From assembly GCF_036884255.1 (NCBI RefSeq), contig NZ_CP145605.1, positions 154,501 to 218,500 of the forward strand: a stretch of 64,000 bases of DNA. Direction: 5' to 3'. Below the pieces are notes generated by a model. The model made no database searches. It worked only from the letters and a program-made list of their open reading frames with translations, and was not told the origin of the DNA. The DNA comes from Paenibacillus tundrae (GTDB lineage: Bacteria; Bacillota; Bacilli; Paenibacillales; Paenibacillaceae). This document shows, piece after piece, positions 9,547 to 19,070 of this stretch. Numbering within the stretch: position 1 is the first letter of the stretch; every line of letters starts with the position of its first letter. The translations under genes and the position numbers were made by a program.

Positions 9547-11805
9547 TTGTCCCGTACTTGGTATTATCGGTTACTATTTTCGTACTTTCCTATTTTCTTT
9601 CTGACTGTGACCATACTCATTTTTATCGCGTTTGTTTTCATTAATGACATCTCTAGGGCCGAAACGAAAAAAGCAGACCGCATCTCATCCAACTATCTAG
9701 CGGATACGGTAGATCACACCATCAGAGATATCGAATTATCATTGATGGAGGCGGTGCAGAATGACCAAGCCTATAGAGACTATTTTAATCATAGAGTTGG
9801 GGCGAATTCCGAAACAGTCTATGCGATTGCACAGAGTTTGCGTGAGTTAACCAGTTCTTCTTCATGGATTGAATCCATCTATTTATATGACAATATGAAT
9901 AAGAGCGTTGTGACGGTAAGTGGGCCTAGAGATGTGGAGAGCTTCTCTGACAAAGCATGGATTGAGCAGACGGTATCTGGGAAGTTATCTCCGGGATGGC
10001 AGCCCGTTAGAGAGTACGATGGAGGTATTATTCAGCGTGCCCCTATTCGAGTGTTAACCGTTAATAAGGATATGCCTTTGCCTTTTGGATCCCAAGGTAC
10101 ACTTGTGATTAATATTAAGATGAGCAGTATTGAGCAAACGGTCGATAACATGGTTAACGGACAACTATCCTTCATGACGATTCTGAACCGAGATGGTCAG
10201 GTAGTATACAATGCACATTTGGATGATGAGGATGCTACAGAAGGAAGAGTATTGAACACGCTTACGCTCGATAGATTAGGTTGGACGTTATCCAGTGGGA
10301 TCAAGGCGGGGAATCTGTTTGGATGGGTATCTGTCATTTCTTATGTATGGGTAGTCATTGCCATTGTGACCGTCGTTAGTGCGATCATCTACATCATTTA
10401 TGTTACACGTCGAAATTATAAGCCAATTCAGATTATTATGAACCGGATTGAAGCACATCAGATTCGGACACTTGAAGATTCGGGATCTCGTAAAGATGAG
10501 ATGAAGATGATTGATGGTGCACTTGAAAATTTGATTAACCACATGATGGATTATGATGATAAAAAGAGGGAAAATGTACTGTTGCAGCGCAGCAAGCTGT
10601 TCAACAGTCTGTTACATGGCGAGCATCTGGATCAAGCCACAGCCCGGCTTGAGGAGCTATCTCCATTTGACACCGTGGGAGAGTCTGTCCGCTTCGCTGT
10701 TGTCGTTGGAGAGATTAACCGTTATGAGAAGGGATTTCAAGAGCTTTATACGAGAGGTGAACAAAATACTCTTAAATTCGCATTGATGAATGTGCTACAG
10801 GAGCTCTCACGCAACAAGGGCATGCAATGCTGGGCTGAATGGGTCAGTGCAGACCGGATAGCTATTCTATTTCTCTCCACAGAGGATAGCAGCGAGCATG
10901 ATATGACTGGGCAGATTCGTGATGTTGCAGAGGATTGTCGGTTCTGGGTTGATCAGAATCTACGTATCTCGCTAAGCTTTGGGATCGGGCCGATTGCAGA
11001 TGGCATTGGAACTATTCGAGAGTCTTATACTGGTGCAGAAGCGGTCATGCATCGGAAATGGCTGATGAACGGAGACGTGGGTTTGGCCGAGAGCGGGGAG
11101 AAATCGAAGCCATTAATAGAAACGTACACCTACTTGCAGATGATTGCTGACTTTGTTAAGCGATTCCGAATGTCGAGCGGCCAGTGGAGGGAAGAGCTGG
11201 AGGAGATTTTCGCGGCGTTTGAACGTAATATGCTGCCGGATGAAGATATTCAATCCCTCATTCAAGCGATGCTACAGATGCTTAGCCGTGAAGTGGCACT
11301 AATGTCGGACGAACTTCAGGAGAAATTGTCAGAAGACAATATGAACAAGTGGCTCAAGTCGATAGAGGAAGCAGCGACACTTGCTGATGTAAAAGCATTG
11401 CTGTTCGAGGACTTAACCGACCTGTTCAGAACGTATGTCTCGGTGACAGAAACCAAGAGCTACAAAGCGATGGTCAATGAGATGAAAAGTTATATTGAAG
11501 AACAATTTGCCAACCCTGACCTGTCTCTGAAACATTTGAGTGATCGGTTTCAGATCTCTGGCAAACATGCGAGTTATTTGTTCAAGACAGAATTCAATAT
11601 GAAGTTTGTGGACTTCGTGACCGAGCTGCGAATGAAGGAGACGGAACGACTTCTCTGCACAACTGAATTGGCATTGCAGGATATTGCCGTGAAGGTAGGG
11701 TATGCTAATGGTATTACGCTGGGGCGTGTATTTAAACGGGTTACAGGCATTACGCCAGGCGATTATCGCCGAGCGAAGCGTGAACATCATACGGATGAGT
11801 CCTAG
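9547..11805 (+). CDS. Membrane-anchored AraC-family transcriptional regulator
   Basis: Likely senses an extracellular sugar and activates the transport cluster downstream. The 752-residue protein has a TM helix at about residues 8-32, an extracellular region resembling a Cache sensor at about 33-255, a second TM helix at about 258-285, a cytoplasmic linker region, and a C-terminal AraC HTH pair at about 643-745 (LSLKHLSDRFQISGKHASYLF and LQDIAVKVGYANGITLGRVF). The TTG start follows GGAGTGAGGAGTGG. This YesS-like architecture is common next to CUT1 sugar transporters in Paenibacillus. A candidate cre site lies upstream. Confidence 0.88.
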   Translation: MSRTWYYRLLFSYFPIFFLTVTILIFIAFVFINDISRAETKKADRISSNYLADTVDHTIRDIELSLMEAVQNDQAYRDYFNHRVGANSETVYAIAQSLRELTSSSSWIESIYLYDNMNKSVVTVSGPRDVESFSDKAWIEQTVSGKLSPGWQPVREYDGGIIQRAPIRVLTVNKDMPLPFGSQGTLVINIKMSSIEQTVDNMVNGQLSFMTILNRDGQVVYNAHLDDEDATEGRVLNTLTLDRLGWTLSSGIKAGNLFGWVSVISYVWVVIAIVTVVSAIIYIIYVTRRNYKPIQIIMNRIEAHQIRTLEDSGSRKDEMKMIDGALENLINHMMDYDDKKRENVLLQRSKLFNSLLHGEHLDQATARLEELSPFDTVGESVRFAVVVGEINRYEKGFQELYTRGEQNTLKFALMNVLQELSRNKGMQCWAEWVSADRIAILFLSTEDSSEHDMTGQIRDVAEDCRFWVDQNLRISLSFGIGPIADGIGTIRESYTGAEAVMHRKWLMNGDVGLAESGEKSKPLIETYTYLQMIADFVKRFRMSSGQWREELEEIFAAFERNMLPDEDIQSLIQAMLQMLSREVALMSDELQEKLSEDNMNKWLKSIEEAATLADVKALLFEDLTDLFRTYVSVTETKSYKAMVNEMKSYIEEQFANPDLSLKHLSDRFQISGKHASYLFKTEFNMKFVDFVTELRMKETERLLCTTELALQDIAVKVGYANGITLGRVFKRVTGITPGDYRRAKREHHTDES

Positions 11806-12285
11806 TCATAGGTGGTAATGTAGCATGGATTGTTTATTTTCGGATAAATGAGCTTAAAGTGAGGGGTGGAATTCTCGCAGGTGTTCTCCGTAGGAGGGGT
11901 ACTTGCTGGAATCCACCCTTTTACTATGATCCAGGCGGTTTGCCTGATCAATCCGATCAGTGATTTCAAGTCATGTGGTAATTCCGAGAGTATACGTGGA
12001 TGGATATTCCAGTTTATATGTCGGATACGAAAATAGGCAGTATCAGAAAATGGTTTATCGACCTAGCTAAGAACAAACTGTACTGAAGTGGGGGTAAAGT
12101 CTGTCTGCGCGTGGGTTTAGAGCAGTAATACTGAAAACGGATTGTCTGCGAAAATGGTTAGGGGAATAAACCACAACCGCTCTGTAAGCGCTTCCGAAAC
12201 TGGTTTATTGCATGAGGGCAAGAAGGTATGGAATACTCGGATCAAGCTTTACAACATTCAACGCAAAGCCAAAGGGGATGACAAA
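11806..12285. other. Regulatory region ahead of the sugar-binding protein gene
   Basis: The 480-bp gap holds a long-loop inverted repeat (GGGTGGA at 11864-11870 with TCCACCC at 11912-11918, then TTTT) that may end the regulator transcript. A strong cre candidate lies at 12183-12196 and the RBS of the next gene at 12272-12278. An open frame from a TTG at 12142 joins the binding-protein gene, but it has no RBS and would displace the signal peptide. Confidence 0.5.
12183..12196 (+). promoter_or_regulatory. cre (CcpA) operator
   Basis: TGTAAGCGCTTCCG matches the cre consensus TGWAANCGNTNWCA at 13 of 14 positions. It lies 90 bases before the start of the lipoprotein binding-protein gene, where CcpA-P-Ser-HPr binding would repress the sugar-uptake genes when glucose is present. 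Confidence 0.65.
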
Positions 12286-13872
12286 ATGACAAGAAGAGCA
12301 ACCAAAGGGAGTACGAAGAAATGGATGGGTCTGGCGCTTACAATGGTAATGGGAGTTTCACTGTTAGCAGGATGTTCATCTGCATCTGATCAATCGGCTG
12401 AAGGCGGTGCATCAGGTAGTGGTGAGCGTGTCACCTTGAAAGTAGAGGTATTCGATCGTGGTAACAGTCCTTCTCCACATACGATCACGAATAACTACTT
12501 AACTAAATTTGTTCAAGAGAAATTTGGCGATCCGAATAACATTGATGTGCAATTCGTACCTGTTCAACGTTCAGAAGAAACAACCAAGCTCAACGTGTTA
12601 ATGGCCAGCCCCAGCGACGTTCCAGATATTGTGTTTGTATATGACTCCAGTGTGTTCTACCGTTACGCTCAGCAAGGCGGTCTAACTGACGTAGGCGAGC
12701 TTCTTAATGAACATGCACCTAACTTAAAAGAATATCTCGGCGATGACCTGTTGAAATTCGGTCAGCTTGAAGGTCAGCAATTCGCTATTCCGGGTAAACG
12801 TGCCATTACGGCTCGTTATAACTCATATATCCGCCAGGATTGGCTTGATAAAGTTGGCATGAAAGCTCCAACAACAACCGATGAGCTGTATGAAACGTTG
12901 AAAGCATTCAAAGAGAAAGATCCAGGCAATCTAGGCAGCAAAAACATCCCAATGGGTATGGCACTAGCCCCAGCCCAGTATGAAACATTGATCTACTCCT
13001 TTATTAAACCTGTACAAGATGGACTTACGTACAGTCAACGTTACGAGCTACCATTGCATGATGGCTTCAAAGATGCGATGCAGTTCCTTAACAAGCTATA
13101 CAATGAAGGTCTGATCAGCAAAGACTTCAGTCTTGATGAAGAAAAAGCGCAATTGGTCAAAGACTTCCAAAACGGTAATATCGGCTACATGTCTGAGGAC
13201 GTAGGTCAGATTCTGTATGCAGATGGTATGCTTGATAATTTGTACAAAAATGTACCGGATAGCAAAGTTGTAGCAGTTGACGCTTATACTAACCCGAATG
13301 TGGACAACAAACACATCAAATCACGTTATGGTAGCAACGGGATGTACATCATGATTCCAAAAAGCAGCAAACGTTCGGTTGAAGCAGTGAAATACTTAGA
13401 CTGGATGGCTTCTGGAACGAACTTGCTGGAGATGAACACCGGTGTCGAAGGTGAGAATTACGATATGGTTGATGGTGTTCCAGTTGTTAAAGATGATGCA
13501 CCACAGGATGTCAAAGATCGTCTCTACAACGGCGGTGACATGGCGATTATTGCCAATGGTAAAGTAGTTGGAGATCAGGCAGCCAATGAAGCTGCATGGA
13601 TTGCAGGCTTCCCAGAACGTAACCAAGAGCTGATGAGACAGTCCATTGATATCGCGAATACGGACACGATCGGTCCGGTTATCTTCAGCAAACCGATTGA
13701 AGCAGAATCTAAATATGGTACGGCGCTAAATGATAAGTTGAAAGTGCTTATTGTAAAAACTGCGATGGCTAAACCGGCAGACTTCGAAGCGGTATATGAA
13801 AAAGAAATGAATGATTTCATGTCACTGGGTGGCACAGAACTGAAGAAAGAGCTTGAAGCAGCACTTCAGTAA
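12286..13872 (+). CDS. Sugar ABC transporter substrate-binding lipoprotein
   Basis: Extracellular receptor of a CUT1-type carbohydrate importer. The 528-residue protein has a basic N-terminus, a hydrophobic stretch and the lipobox LLAGC with Cys30, followed by a Ser/Gly-rich linker. The body has the LplA/YtcQ-type look (DVPDIVFVYDSSVFYRYAQQGGL; WLDKVGMKAPTTTDELYETL). The ATG at 12286 has AAGGGGA seven bases upstream. Two permease genes follow, and no ATPase gene is present, which fits importers that share an MsmX-type ATPase. The ligand cannot be read from sequence. Confidence 0.9.
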   Translation: MTRRATKGSTKKWMGLALTMVMGVSLLAGCSSASDQSAEGGASGSGERVTLKVEVFDRGNSPSPHTITNNYLTKFVQEKFGDPNNIDVQFVPVQRSEETTKLNVLMASPSDVPDIVFVYDSSVFYRYAQQGGLTDVGELLNEHAPNLKEYLGDDLLKFGQLEGQQFAIPGKRAITARYNSYIRQDWLDKVGMKAPTTTDELYETLKAFKEKDPGNLGSKNIPMGMALAPAQYETLIYSFIKPVQDGLTYSQRYELPLHDGFKDAMQFLNKLYNEGLISKDFSLDEEKAQLVKDFQNGNIGYMSEDVGQILYADGMLDNLYKNVPDSKVVAVDAYTNPNVDNKHIKSRYGSNGMYIMIPKSSKRSVEAVKYLDWMASGTNLLEMNTGVEGENYDMVDGVPVVKDDAPQDVKDRLYNGGDMAIIANGKVVGDQAANEAAWIAGFPERNQELMRQSIDIANTDTIGPVIFSKPIEAESKYGTALNDKLKVLIVKTAMAKPADFEAVYEKEMNDFMSLGGTELKKELEAALQ

Positions 13873-13948
13873 GCGTTATCAATTAAAAGGTTCATCTTGT
13901 GATTACCAAATCAATATGTAATTTACCGTATAACTTTAGAAGGAACGT

Positions 13949-13970
13949 GTGCCGCCAGTATGGGCGGCAC
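13949..13970 (+). other. Intercistronic GC-rich hairpin
   Basis: GTGCCGCC (13949-13956) and GGCGGCAC (13963-13970) form a perfect 8-bp stem with loop AGTATG and no following U-tract. It lies between the binding-protein and first permease genes. That position suits a 3' stabiliser or partial attenuator that keeps the binding protein in excess over the membrane subunits. Confidence 0.6.
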
Positions 13971-14002
13971 AGCCGTTTCTCTGTTGATAGGAGGAAACCG
14001 AC

Positions 14003-14902
14003 TTGACCATCACATACTTGAAAAGGTATTGGCAATTATATGCGCTCATCTCACTGCCTCTGATCTACTTCTTGATCTTTCGTTACGGCCCAATGTACGG
14101 GGTTCAGATCGCTTTTAAGGATTTCAACTTGTTTCAGGGCATCAACGGGAGTGAGTGGATCGGTTTCGATGCTTTCCGTGAAGTATTTGGAATGCGGGAC
14201 TTCTACACCACATTACGAAATACGTTCATGCTTAATTTTCTAGATTTGCTCGTTTCATTCCCTGCTCCAATTATCTTGGCGATCATGCTCTATGAAGTTC
14301 GGTTTAAGTGGTTCAAAAAGATTTCACAAACGATCCTGTACATTCCTCACTTTATTTCTTGGGTTATTATCGGGGGAATCGTGTATCAATTATTCGGCAA
14401 TCAATCCGGTATGGTGAACGGTTTGCTGGAGAGTATGGGGCTGAACTCCATACCATTTTTGACAGAGAAGAATCCATGGCTTGTTACGTACCTGTTCACA
14501 GGGGTTTGGCAGAGCGCTGGATGGGGAACCATTCTGTATCTGGCTGCATTAACCGGCGTGAACAAGGAATTGTTTGAAGCTGCTGAGATTGATGGAGCGT
14601 CACGTCTGAAGAAAATCTGGCATATTACCTTGCCTAGTATTAAACCAACGATTGTCACTTTGCTTATTCTGAATCTCGGACAAATGGTCAGCATTGGTTT
14701 TGATCGTCCTTACATTATTGGTAACACTGCTGTACGTGAATACTCTGATGTACTGAGTACCTTCGTGTACAGGGTTGGTTTGGAATCTGGACAATATACA
14801 CTGGCGACTGTCGTCGGACTCTTCCAGGCTGTTGTAGGACTGATCTTCGTACTCGGTTCAAATTATATTTCGAAAAAGGCGACCGGTGAAGGTATTTTGT
14901 AA
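14003..14902 (+). CDS. Sugar ABC transporter permease (LplB type)
   Basis: First membrane subunit of the CUT1 importer. The 299-residue protein has six predicted TM helices (for example LYALISLPLIYFLIF at the N-terminus) and the cytoplasmic EAA loop ELFEAAEIDGASRLKKIW followed by HITLPSIKPTI, which docks the ATPase. It starts with TTG, with AGGAGG upstream. The following permease gene starts 60 bases later. Confidence 0.92.
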   Translation: MTITYLKRYWQLYALISLPLIYFLIFRYGPMYGVQIAFKDFNLFQGINGSEWIGFDAFREVFGMRDFYTTLRNTFMLNFLDLLVSFPAPIILAIMLYEVRFKWFKKISQTILYIPHFISWVIIGGIVYQLFGNQSGMVNGLLESMGLNSIPFLTEKNPWLVTYLFTGVWQSAGWGTILYLAALTGVNKELFEAAEIDGASRLKKIWHITLPSIKPTIVTLLILNLGQMVSIGFDRPYIIGNTAVREYSDVLSTFVYRVGLESGQYTLATVVGLFQAVVGLIFVLGSNYISKKATGEGIL

Positions 14903-14962
14903 GCCTGAAAGGGATACCAATCGGCTGTTTGTATAGACCATCAGTAAAGGAGCTGTGCGCAT

Positions 14963-15835
14963 ATGAGTGAACGCACCTCAAACCGGGTTTTTGACATCGT
15001 TAATATTACCTTTATCAGTTTGTTTGTTATCTTCTGTCTGGCTCCGTTCTTGCACACGATTGCGATCTCACTAAGTTCCAATCGGGCAATTACATCTGGT
15101 GAAGTGACCATATTCCCTAAAGAATTTAATTGGGATGCGTATATTCAGGTATTCTCTGACCAATCAATGATCTATTCACTGGGCTTTACGAGTGTTCTAA
15201 CGGTAGCAACCACTGTGCTATGTATGCTCTTCACACTAGCAGCTGCATATCCGTTAACGAAGAAAAAATTGAAAGGGCGCAAGCTCTTCATGTACGTCAT
15301 CATCATTACCATGTTCTTCAGTGGCGGGATGATTCCAGAATATTTGCTCATTCGTGATCTGAACTTGCTTAATTCCGTCTGGGCGCTGATTTTGCCGGGT
15401 CTCGTAAGTCCGTTTAACCTGATTATCCTGATTTCCTTCTTCCGCGGCATTCCAGAAAGCTTGGAGGAATCGGCTGAGATTGACGGTAGTTCGCATGTAC
15501 ACACACTCTTTAAAATTATATTGCCATTATCTATGCCTGTATTGGCTACACTGGCTCTATTCTATGCGGTTGGTCGCTGGAATGGCTTCCAGGATTCACT
15601 GCTGTATATTAATGATCCGAAGCTGTACCCGCTGCAGCTTAAACTCTTCCAAATGGTACAAAACAATATGGTCAGCGAGCTTACGCTCATGGAAGGTGCT
15701 AACCGTGCACCATTGACCCCAGAGAGTCTCAAGGCAGCAACGGTTATATTTGCAACCGTACCGATTCTGCTCGTGTATCCTTGGCTGCAAAAGTATTTTG
15801 TCAGCGGTGCGATGCTTGGCGCGGTAAAGGGTTGA
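14963..15835 (+). CDS. Sugar ABC transporter permease (LplC/YtcP type)
   Basis: Second membrane subunit of the importer. The 290-residue protein has about six TM helices, the MalG-like segment HTIAISLSSNRAITSGEVTI, and the EAA loop SLEESAEIDGSSHVHTLF followed by KIILPLSMPVLATL. The ATG has AAAGGAG upstream. Its C-terminal FVSGAMLGAVKG is typical of YtcP-like permeases. It probably heterodimerises with the product of the preceding gene. Confidence 0.92.
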   Translation: MSERTSNRVFDIVNITFISLFVIFCLAPFLHTIAISLSSNRAITSGEVTIFPKEFNWDAYIQVFSDQSMIYSLGFTSVLTVATTVLCMLFTLAAAYPLTKKKLKGRKLFMYVIIITMFFSGGMIPEYLLIRDLNLLNSVWALILPGLVSPFNLIILISFFRGIPESLEESAEIDGSSHVHTLFKIILPLSMPVLATLALFYAVGRWNGFQDSLLYINDPKLYPLQLKLFQMVQNNMVSELTLMEGANRAPLTPESLKAATVIFATVPILLVYPWLQKYFVSGAMLGAVKG

Positions 15836-15899
15836 TTCTAGCATTGGTATAAGCGTAGGGTAGGTCGGCTTACCCTAATGGGAAGGAGAAGGAATTCGA

Positions 15900-16850
15900 A
15901 TGCAGGCACAGGACAAGGGAATATACTCGTTTTCAACTTGCTGGAACATCAGGAAGCATACGGTTGGAGCAGATATGATTCGAGAGATTGCAGAGCTTGG
16001 CTTCAGCCGGGTGGAGCTTAATTATAATGTGACGAAGGAAATGCTCACCACTATAGAGCCCATGATTGAGCGAGGAGAGATCGGAATCTCCAGCGTTCAT
16101 AATACCTTCCCACATGATCCAGATCCAGATTACGGCACAGACTCTGTCTTGCTTGGCTTCGAAGATGAAGCGAAGCGGCAGCGAGCGATTGAATTGCTGG
16201 TAGGATCAGCGGAATATGCCCATCGCTACGGAGGGGAAGCCGTAGTTGTACATCCCGGAGAGGTACCCTTCCCAGAGGATATCAGCAAGGATCTTAGTAA
16301 GTTCTATAACGAAGAAGGGCCGGATTCACCGAAGTATCGCAGCAAGTGGGAAGAACTGATGGAGCGTCGGCAGGCTCTTAGTGCGGGCTATGTCGAGAAA
16401 ATCATCGTGAGTCTGGATGAGGTCTGTAATCGTGCGGCTGCCAAAGGTCTAAATGTGCGCTTTGGGATCGAGACGAGATCCAGACCCCAACAGATTCCTA
16501 CACTCGCGGAAGCAAAGACGATCGTTCAAGCACTTAAAGGAGCTCCAGTTGGTATCTGGTATGATACGGGTCATGCCATCATGATGGATCGACTAGGTCT
16601 CTATGATAGTGTAGGAGAAATGCAGGGACTGATGGACGATATCGTAGGTGTCCATATTCATGAAACGCTTGGACTTTCGGATCACTGGTGCCCATATGTA
16701 CACAGCAAGGATATGCATTTCTATGATGCCTATCTGCCGATGATAGAGCGTGCACAGGTGAAGGTCTATGAGTTGAAGTCCGCCTGCCAAGCAGGCGAGA
16801 TTCACGAGAGTCATGACTTGTTAATGAAGAAGCTTGAACGGGTAGATTGA
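15900..16850 (+). CDS. Sugar phosphate isomerase/epimerase-like TIM barrel protein
   Basis: The 316-residue protein looks like the xylose-isomerase-like / endonuclease IV-like TIM-barrel superfamily. Candidate metal-binding positions lie in RVELNYNVT, SSVHNTFPHDPD, AVVVHPGEVPF, RFGIETRS, IWYDTGHAI and GVHIHETLG. RBS GGGAAGGAGAAGGA precedes the ATG. Its position directly after two sugar permeases suggests a role in converting the imported sugar or uronate, but the exact reaction cannot be read. The insertion at about residues 125-160 (rich in Lys, Pro, Asp) is unusual for the family. Confidence 0.75.
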   Translation: MQAQDKGIYSFSTCWNIRKHTVGADMIREIAELGFSRVELNYNVTKEMLTTIEPMIERGEIGISSVHNTFPHDPDPDYGTDSVLLGFEDEAKRQRAIELLVGSAEYAHRYGGEAVVVHPGEVPFPEDISKDLSKFYNEEGPDSPKYRSKWEELMERRQALSAGYVEKIIVSLDEVCNRAAAKGLNVRFGIETRSRPQQIPTLAEAKTIVQALKGAPVGIWYDTGHAIMMDRLGLYDSVGEMQGLMDDIVGVHIHETLGLSDHWCPYVHSKDMHFYDAYLPMIERAQVKVYELKSACQAGEIHESHDLLMKKLERVD

Positions 16851-17119
16851 TAAACGGAAAAGCGTAACAGAGTCTCTTAGAAGCTGTGTGGCAAGGTTGA
16901 ATAGCAGGCTATTGTTAGTAAAGAAGTTGGTGTCTAATCTAGCCGGCGCTATGGCCGCTACGCTGCTTGAATTCTCTGGCGACTTTTGGCGGGATATGGT
17001 ATATACTGACGAGAAATTAGCTCGTATACAGGTGATGTGAGTAGCTTCCACGCTATGGAGGGGGTGCGTCATGTCCTTCGTTCATCGGGCAAATGCATTG
17101 GTATGGAGGGGAACTGCAC

Positions 17120-18880
17120 ATGTACAGACAACTGGTAAATAGTAATGACAGAGCAGTAGAACGAGGCATGGCCAGGCAGATGCTTGATCCAGAGAATCGA
17201 TACTACGGTGGTACGATTGATCCGTATACAGGTGTGGCTTGGGTGAATCATACCACTGGAACGCCGACGGACATGTGCTACTGGGGAGCAGCGCTCTCTA
17301 ATCCGGACTCGATCTATTATCGGGATGAGGCATTATTAGACAGACTGCTATTGGCCACTGAGTTTGTACTGCGCCTACAGCATGAGGATGGATCGATATC
17401 ACCCGGCTGGACGAACTATCATTCCCCGCCGGATACCGCATTTGTCGTAGTAGGATATTCGCAGTTATATCAGCTACTCGTTAAGCAGGAGTGGGCTCCT
17501 CTGAAACCTGTTCTTCACAATATGCGTTTGTTCCTAGAGCGAACGATACCTGTGATGCTGACAGGAGGCTGCCATACGCCGAATCATCGCTGGGTGCTAT
17601 GCGCGGCGCTTGGTTTCCTGCACGACATTTTTGGTCTGGAGGAAGCCGTGCAGCGCGCAGAGCAGTGGCTGGCAGAAGGCATGGACATTACGCCCGATGG
17701 CGAGTGGACTGAGCGAAGTAATGGAATATATAGTGCAGTGAGTGACATTATGCTCATTCATGCAGCGCGGCTGATGAATCGTCCGGAGTTGCTGGAACCC
17801 GTGCGTCTTAATCTTCGGATGATGGTGTACCTTGTGCACCCTACAGGTGAGATTGTTACAGATTACTCCGGTCGACAGGACCTGGGTAGTGTGCATGATC
17901 TGTCCCCGTATTATCTGCCTTATGCCATCTTGGCAAGACTGGATGGGGATCCGCTTTTTGCTGGTATGGCTGCCTGGGCAGGAGATACGTTGAACGATCC
18001 GGGTGTATGCTCAGTCAATACACTCGTAAGGCTATTGTTAGAGCCCGAGCTTCAACAGACGAGTGGATCACAGGATGTCTTACCAGAGCAGTATGAGGTT
18101 ATATTGAACGAGCATTTTGTACGGGCGAGCTATCTGGATCAGATGGAGGCTGTTGGCCACCACGGACGTATTTCTCACAGCCGAATGCATACGGATTTTG
18201 GTGCACCTGTAGCTCGAATCCGCGATGGTGAGACCAGTGTAACGGTGATGACGGAGGTGCCTCCTTTCTTCGCTCTGCGTCATGGCAAGGTGCGTCTACT
18301 TGCTGTACAACTGGCTTCCTACTTTAATCCAGGGTATATCCCGATGCAAGATATGACCCGCTTGCCTCAAGGGTATCGACTAACAGGGGAGCAGAAGAAG
18401 GGTTATTATGATCCGATTCCTGCTAATGAACTGCCAGAGACGGCGTCTTCAGATATAAGTCCGTGGTACCTACTTCCCCATCAGAGCCGCCGACTTACCC
18501 ATGAGCAGACATTCCGTGTGGGAGCTGAGGTGTTACATTCGGAGAACGGTTGGACAATGCATCTGACGGGGGAAGAACCGGAGGACGTCATGATGCAGTT
18601 ATCCTTTGTATTCGGGAGCGAAGGAGAGTTAACCTACGGGCACGGAACGGAGACTAGTGATGGTCATCACTTATGGAGCGGCGGTAATTTGCGTTATACC
18701 TGCGGTGAAGACTGGATCGAGATCAGTGGAGGCGAAACGGGACATTTGGCTCCATCCGTTCGTGAGGCGAAGCTGCCAGACAAGTGCAAGGTTGTGCTTG
18801 TTAACTTCGTGACACCGTTTGATAAAACGATTCATATCTCACTTTCACCATCCATGGCGAAGAAATTGCAAGACCAATAA
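17120..18880 (+). CDS. Uncharacterised protein, possibly an alpha/alpha-toroid glycan-active enzyme
   Basis: I do not recognise the family firmly. The 586-residue protein has no signal peptide, so it is probably cytoplasmic. Residues about 1-330 are rich in helices with aromatic and charged motifs (NYHSPPDTAFVVVGYSQLY; GGCHTPNHRWVLCAALGFL; ERSNGIYSAVSDIMLI) like an (alpha/alpha)6 toroid. Residues about 350-586 look beta-rich (GHHGRISHSRMHTDFGAPV; WIEISGGETGHLAP). This two-part plan occurs in heparinase-like lyases and in some uronyl hydrolases. The start at 17120 has GGAGGGGAA upstream. It lies last in the sugar-uptake cluster, so action on the imported oligosaccharide is an inference. Confidence 0.55.
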   Translation: MYRQLVNSNDRAVERGMARQMLDPENRYYGGTIDPYTGVAWVNHTTGTPTDMCYWGAALSNPDSIYYRDEALLDRLLLATEFVLRLQHEDGSISPGWTNYHSPPDTAFVVVGYSQLYQLLVKQEWAPLKPVLHNMRLFLERTIPVMLTGGCHTPNHRWVLCAALGFLHDIFGLEEAVQRAEQWLAEGMDITPDGEWTERSNGIYSAVSDIMLIHAARLMNRPELLEPVRLNLRMMVYLVHPTGEIVTDYSGRQDLGSVHDLSPYYLPYAILARLDGDPLFAGMAAWAGDTLNDPGVCSVNTLVRLLLEPELQQTSGSQDVLPEQYEVILNEHFVRASYLDQMEAVGHHGRISHSRMHTDFGAPVARIRDGETSVTVMTEVPPFFALRHGKVRLLAVQLASYFNPGYIPMQDMTRLPQGYRLTGEQKKGYYDPIPANELPETASSDISPWYLLPHQSRRLTHEQTFRVGAEVLHSENGWTMHLTGEEPEDVMMQLSFVFGSEGELTYGHGTETSDGHHLWSGGNLRYTCGEDWIEISGGETGHLAPSVREAKLPDKCKVVLVNFVTPFDKTIHISLSPSMAKKLQDQ

Positions 18881-18918
18881 GTCCTCTTACGAAATTGAAT
18901 ATGGTTAACAAGAACAAG

Positions 18919-18964
18919 GCGGTATTTCAATCCAATTATGGATGATGGAATACCGCTTTATTTT
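18919..18964 (+). terminator. Terminator of the sugar cluster
   Basis: GCGGTATTTCA and TGGAATACCGC form an 11-position stem with one mismatch or wobble, followed by TTTATTTT. It ends transcription after the gene at 17120-18880. Confidence 0.75.
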
Positions 18965-18999
18965 GCACATTTTTTGCCTAAATCACATGAAACTACATG

Positions 19000-19030
19000 T
19001 TGAGAAGCCTACCTCAAGATGTGGTATACT
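19000..19030 (+). promoter_or_regulatory. Promoter of the TPR/HTH gene
   Basis: Extended -10 TGGTATACT at 19022-19030, with TTGAGA at 19000-19005 as a possible -35 (19-base spacing). The gene start is 41 bases downstream. Confidence 0.5.
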
Positions 19031-19070
19031 GGAGAGTATGAATGAAAGCAAAGAGGAGGTGCCTTGGAAG

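Noticed and set aside
12142..12285. Longer start of the sugar-binding lipoprotein
   Set aside because: It would place the lipobox at residue 78 and read through the cre site.
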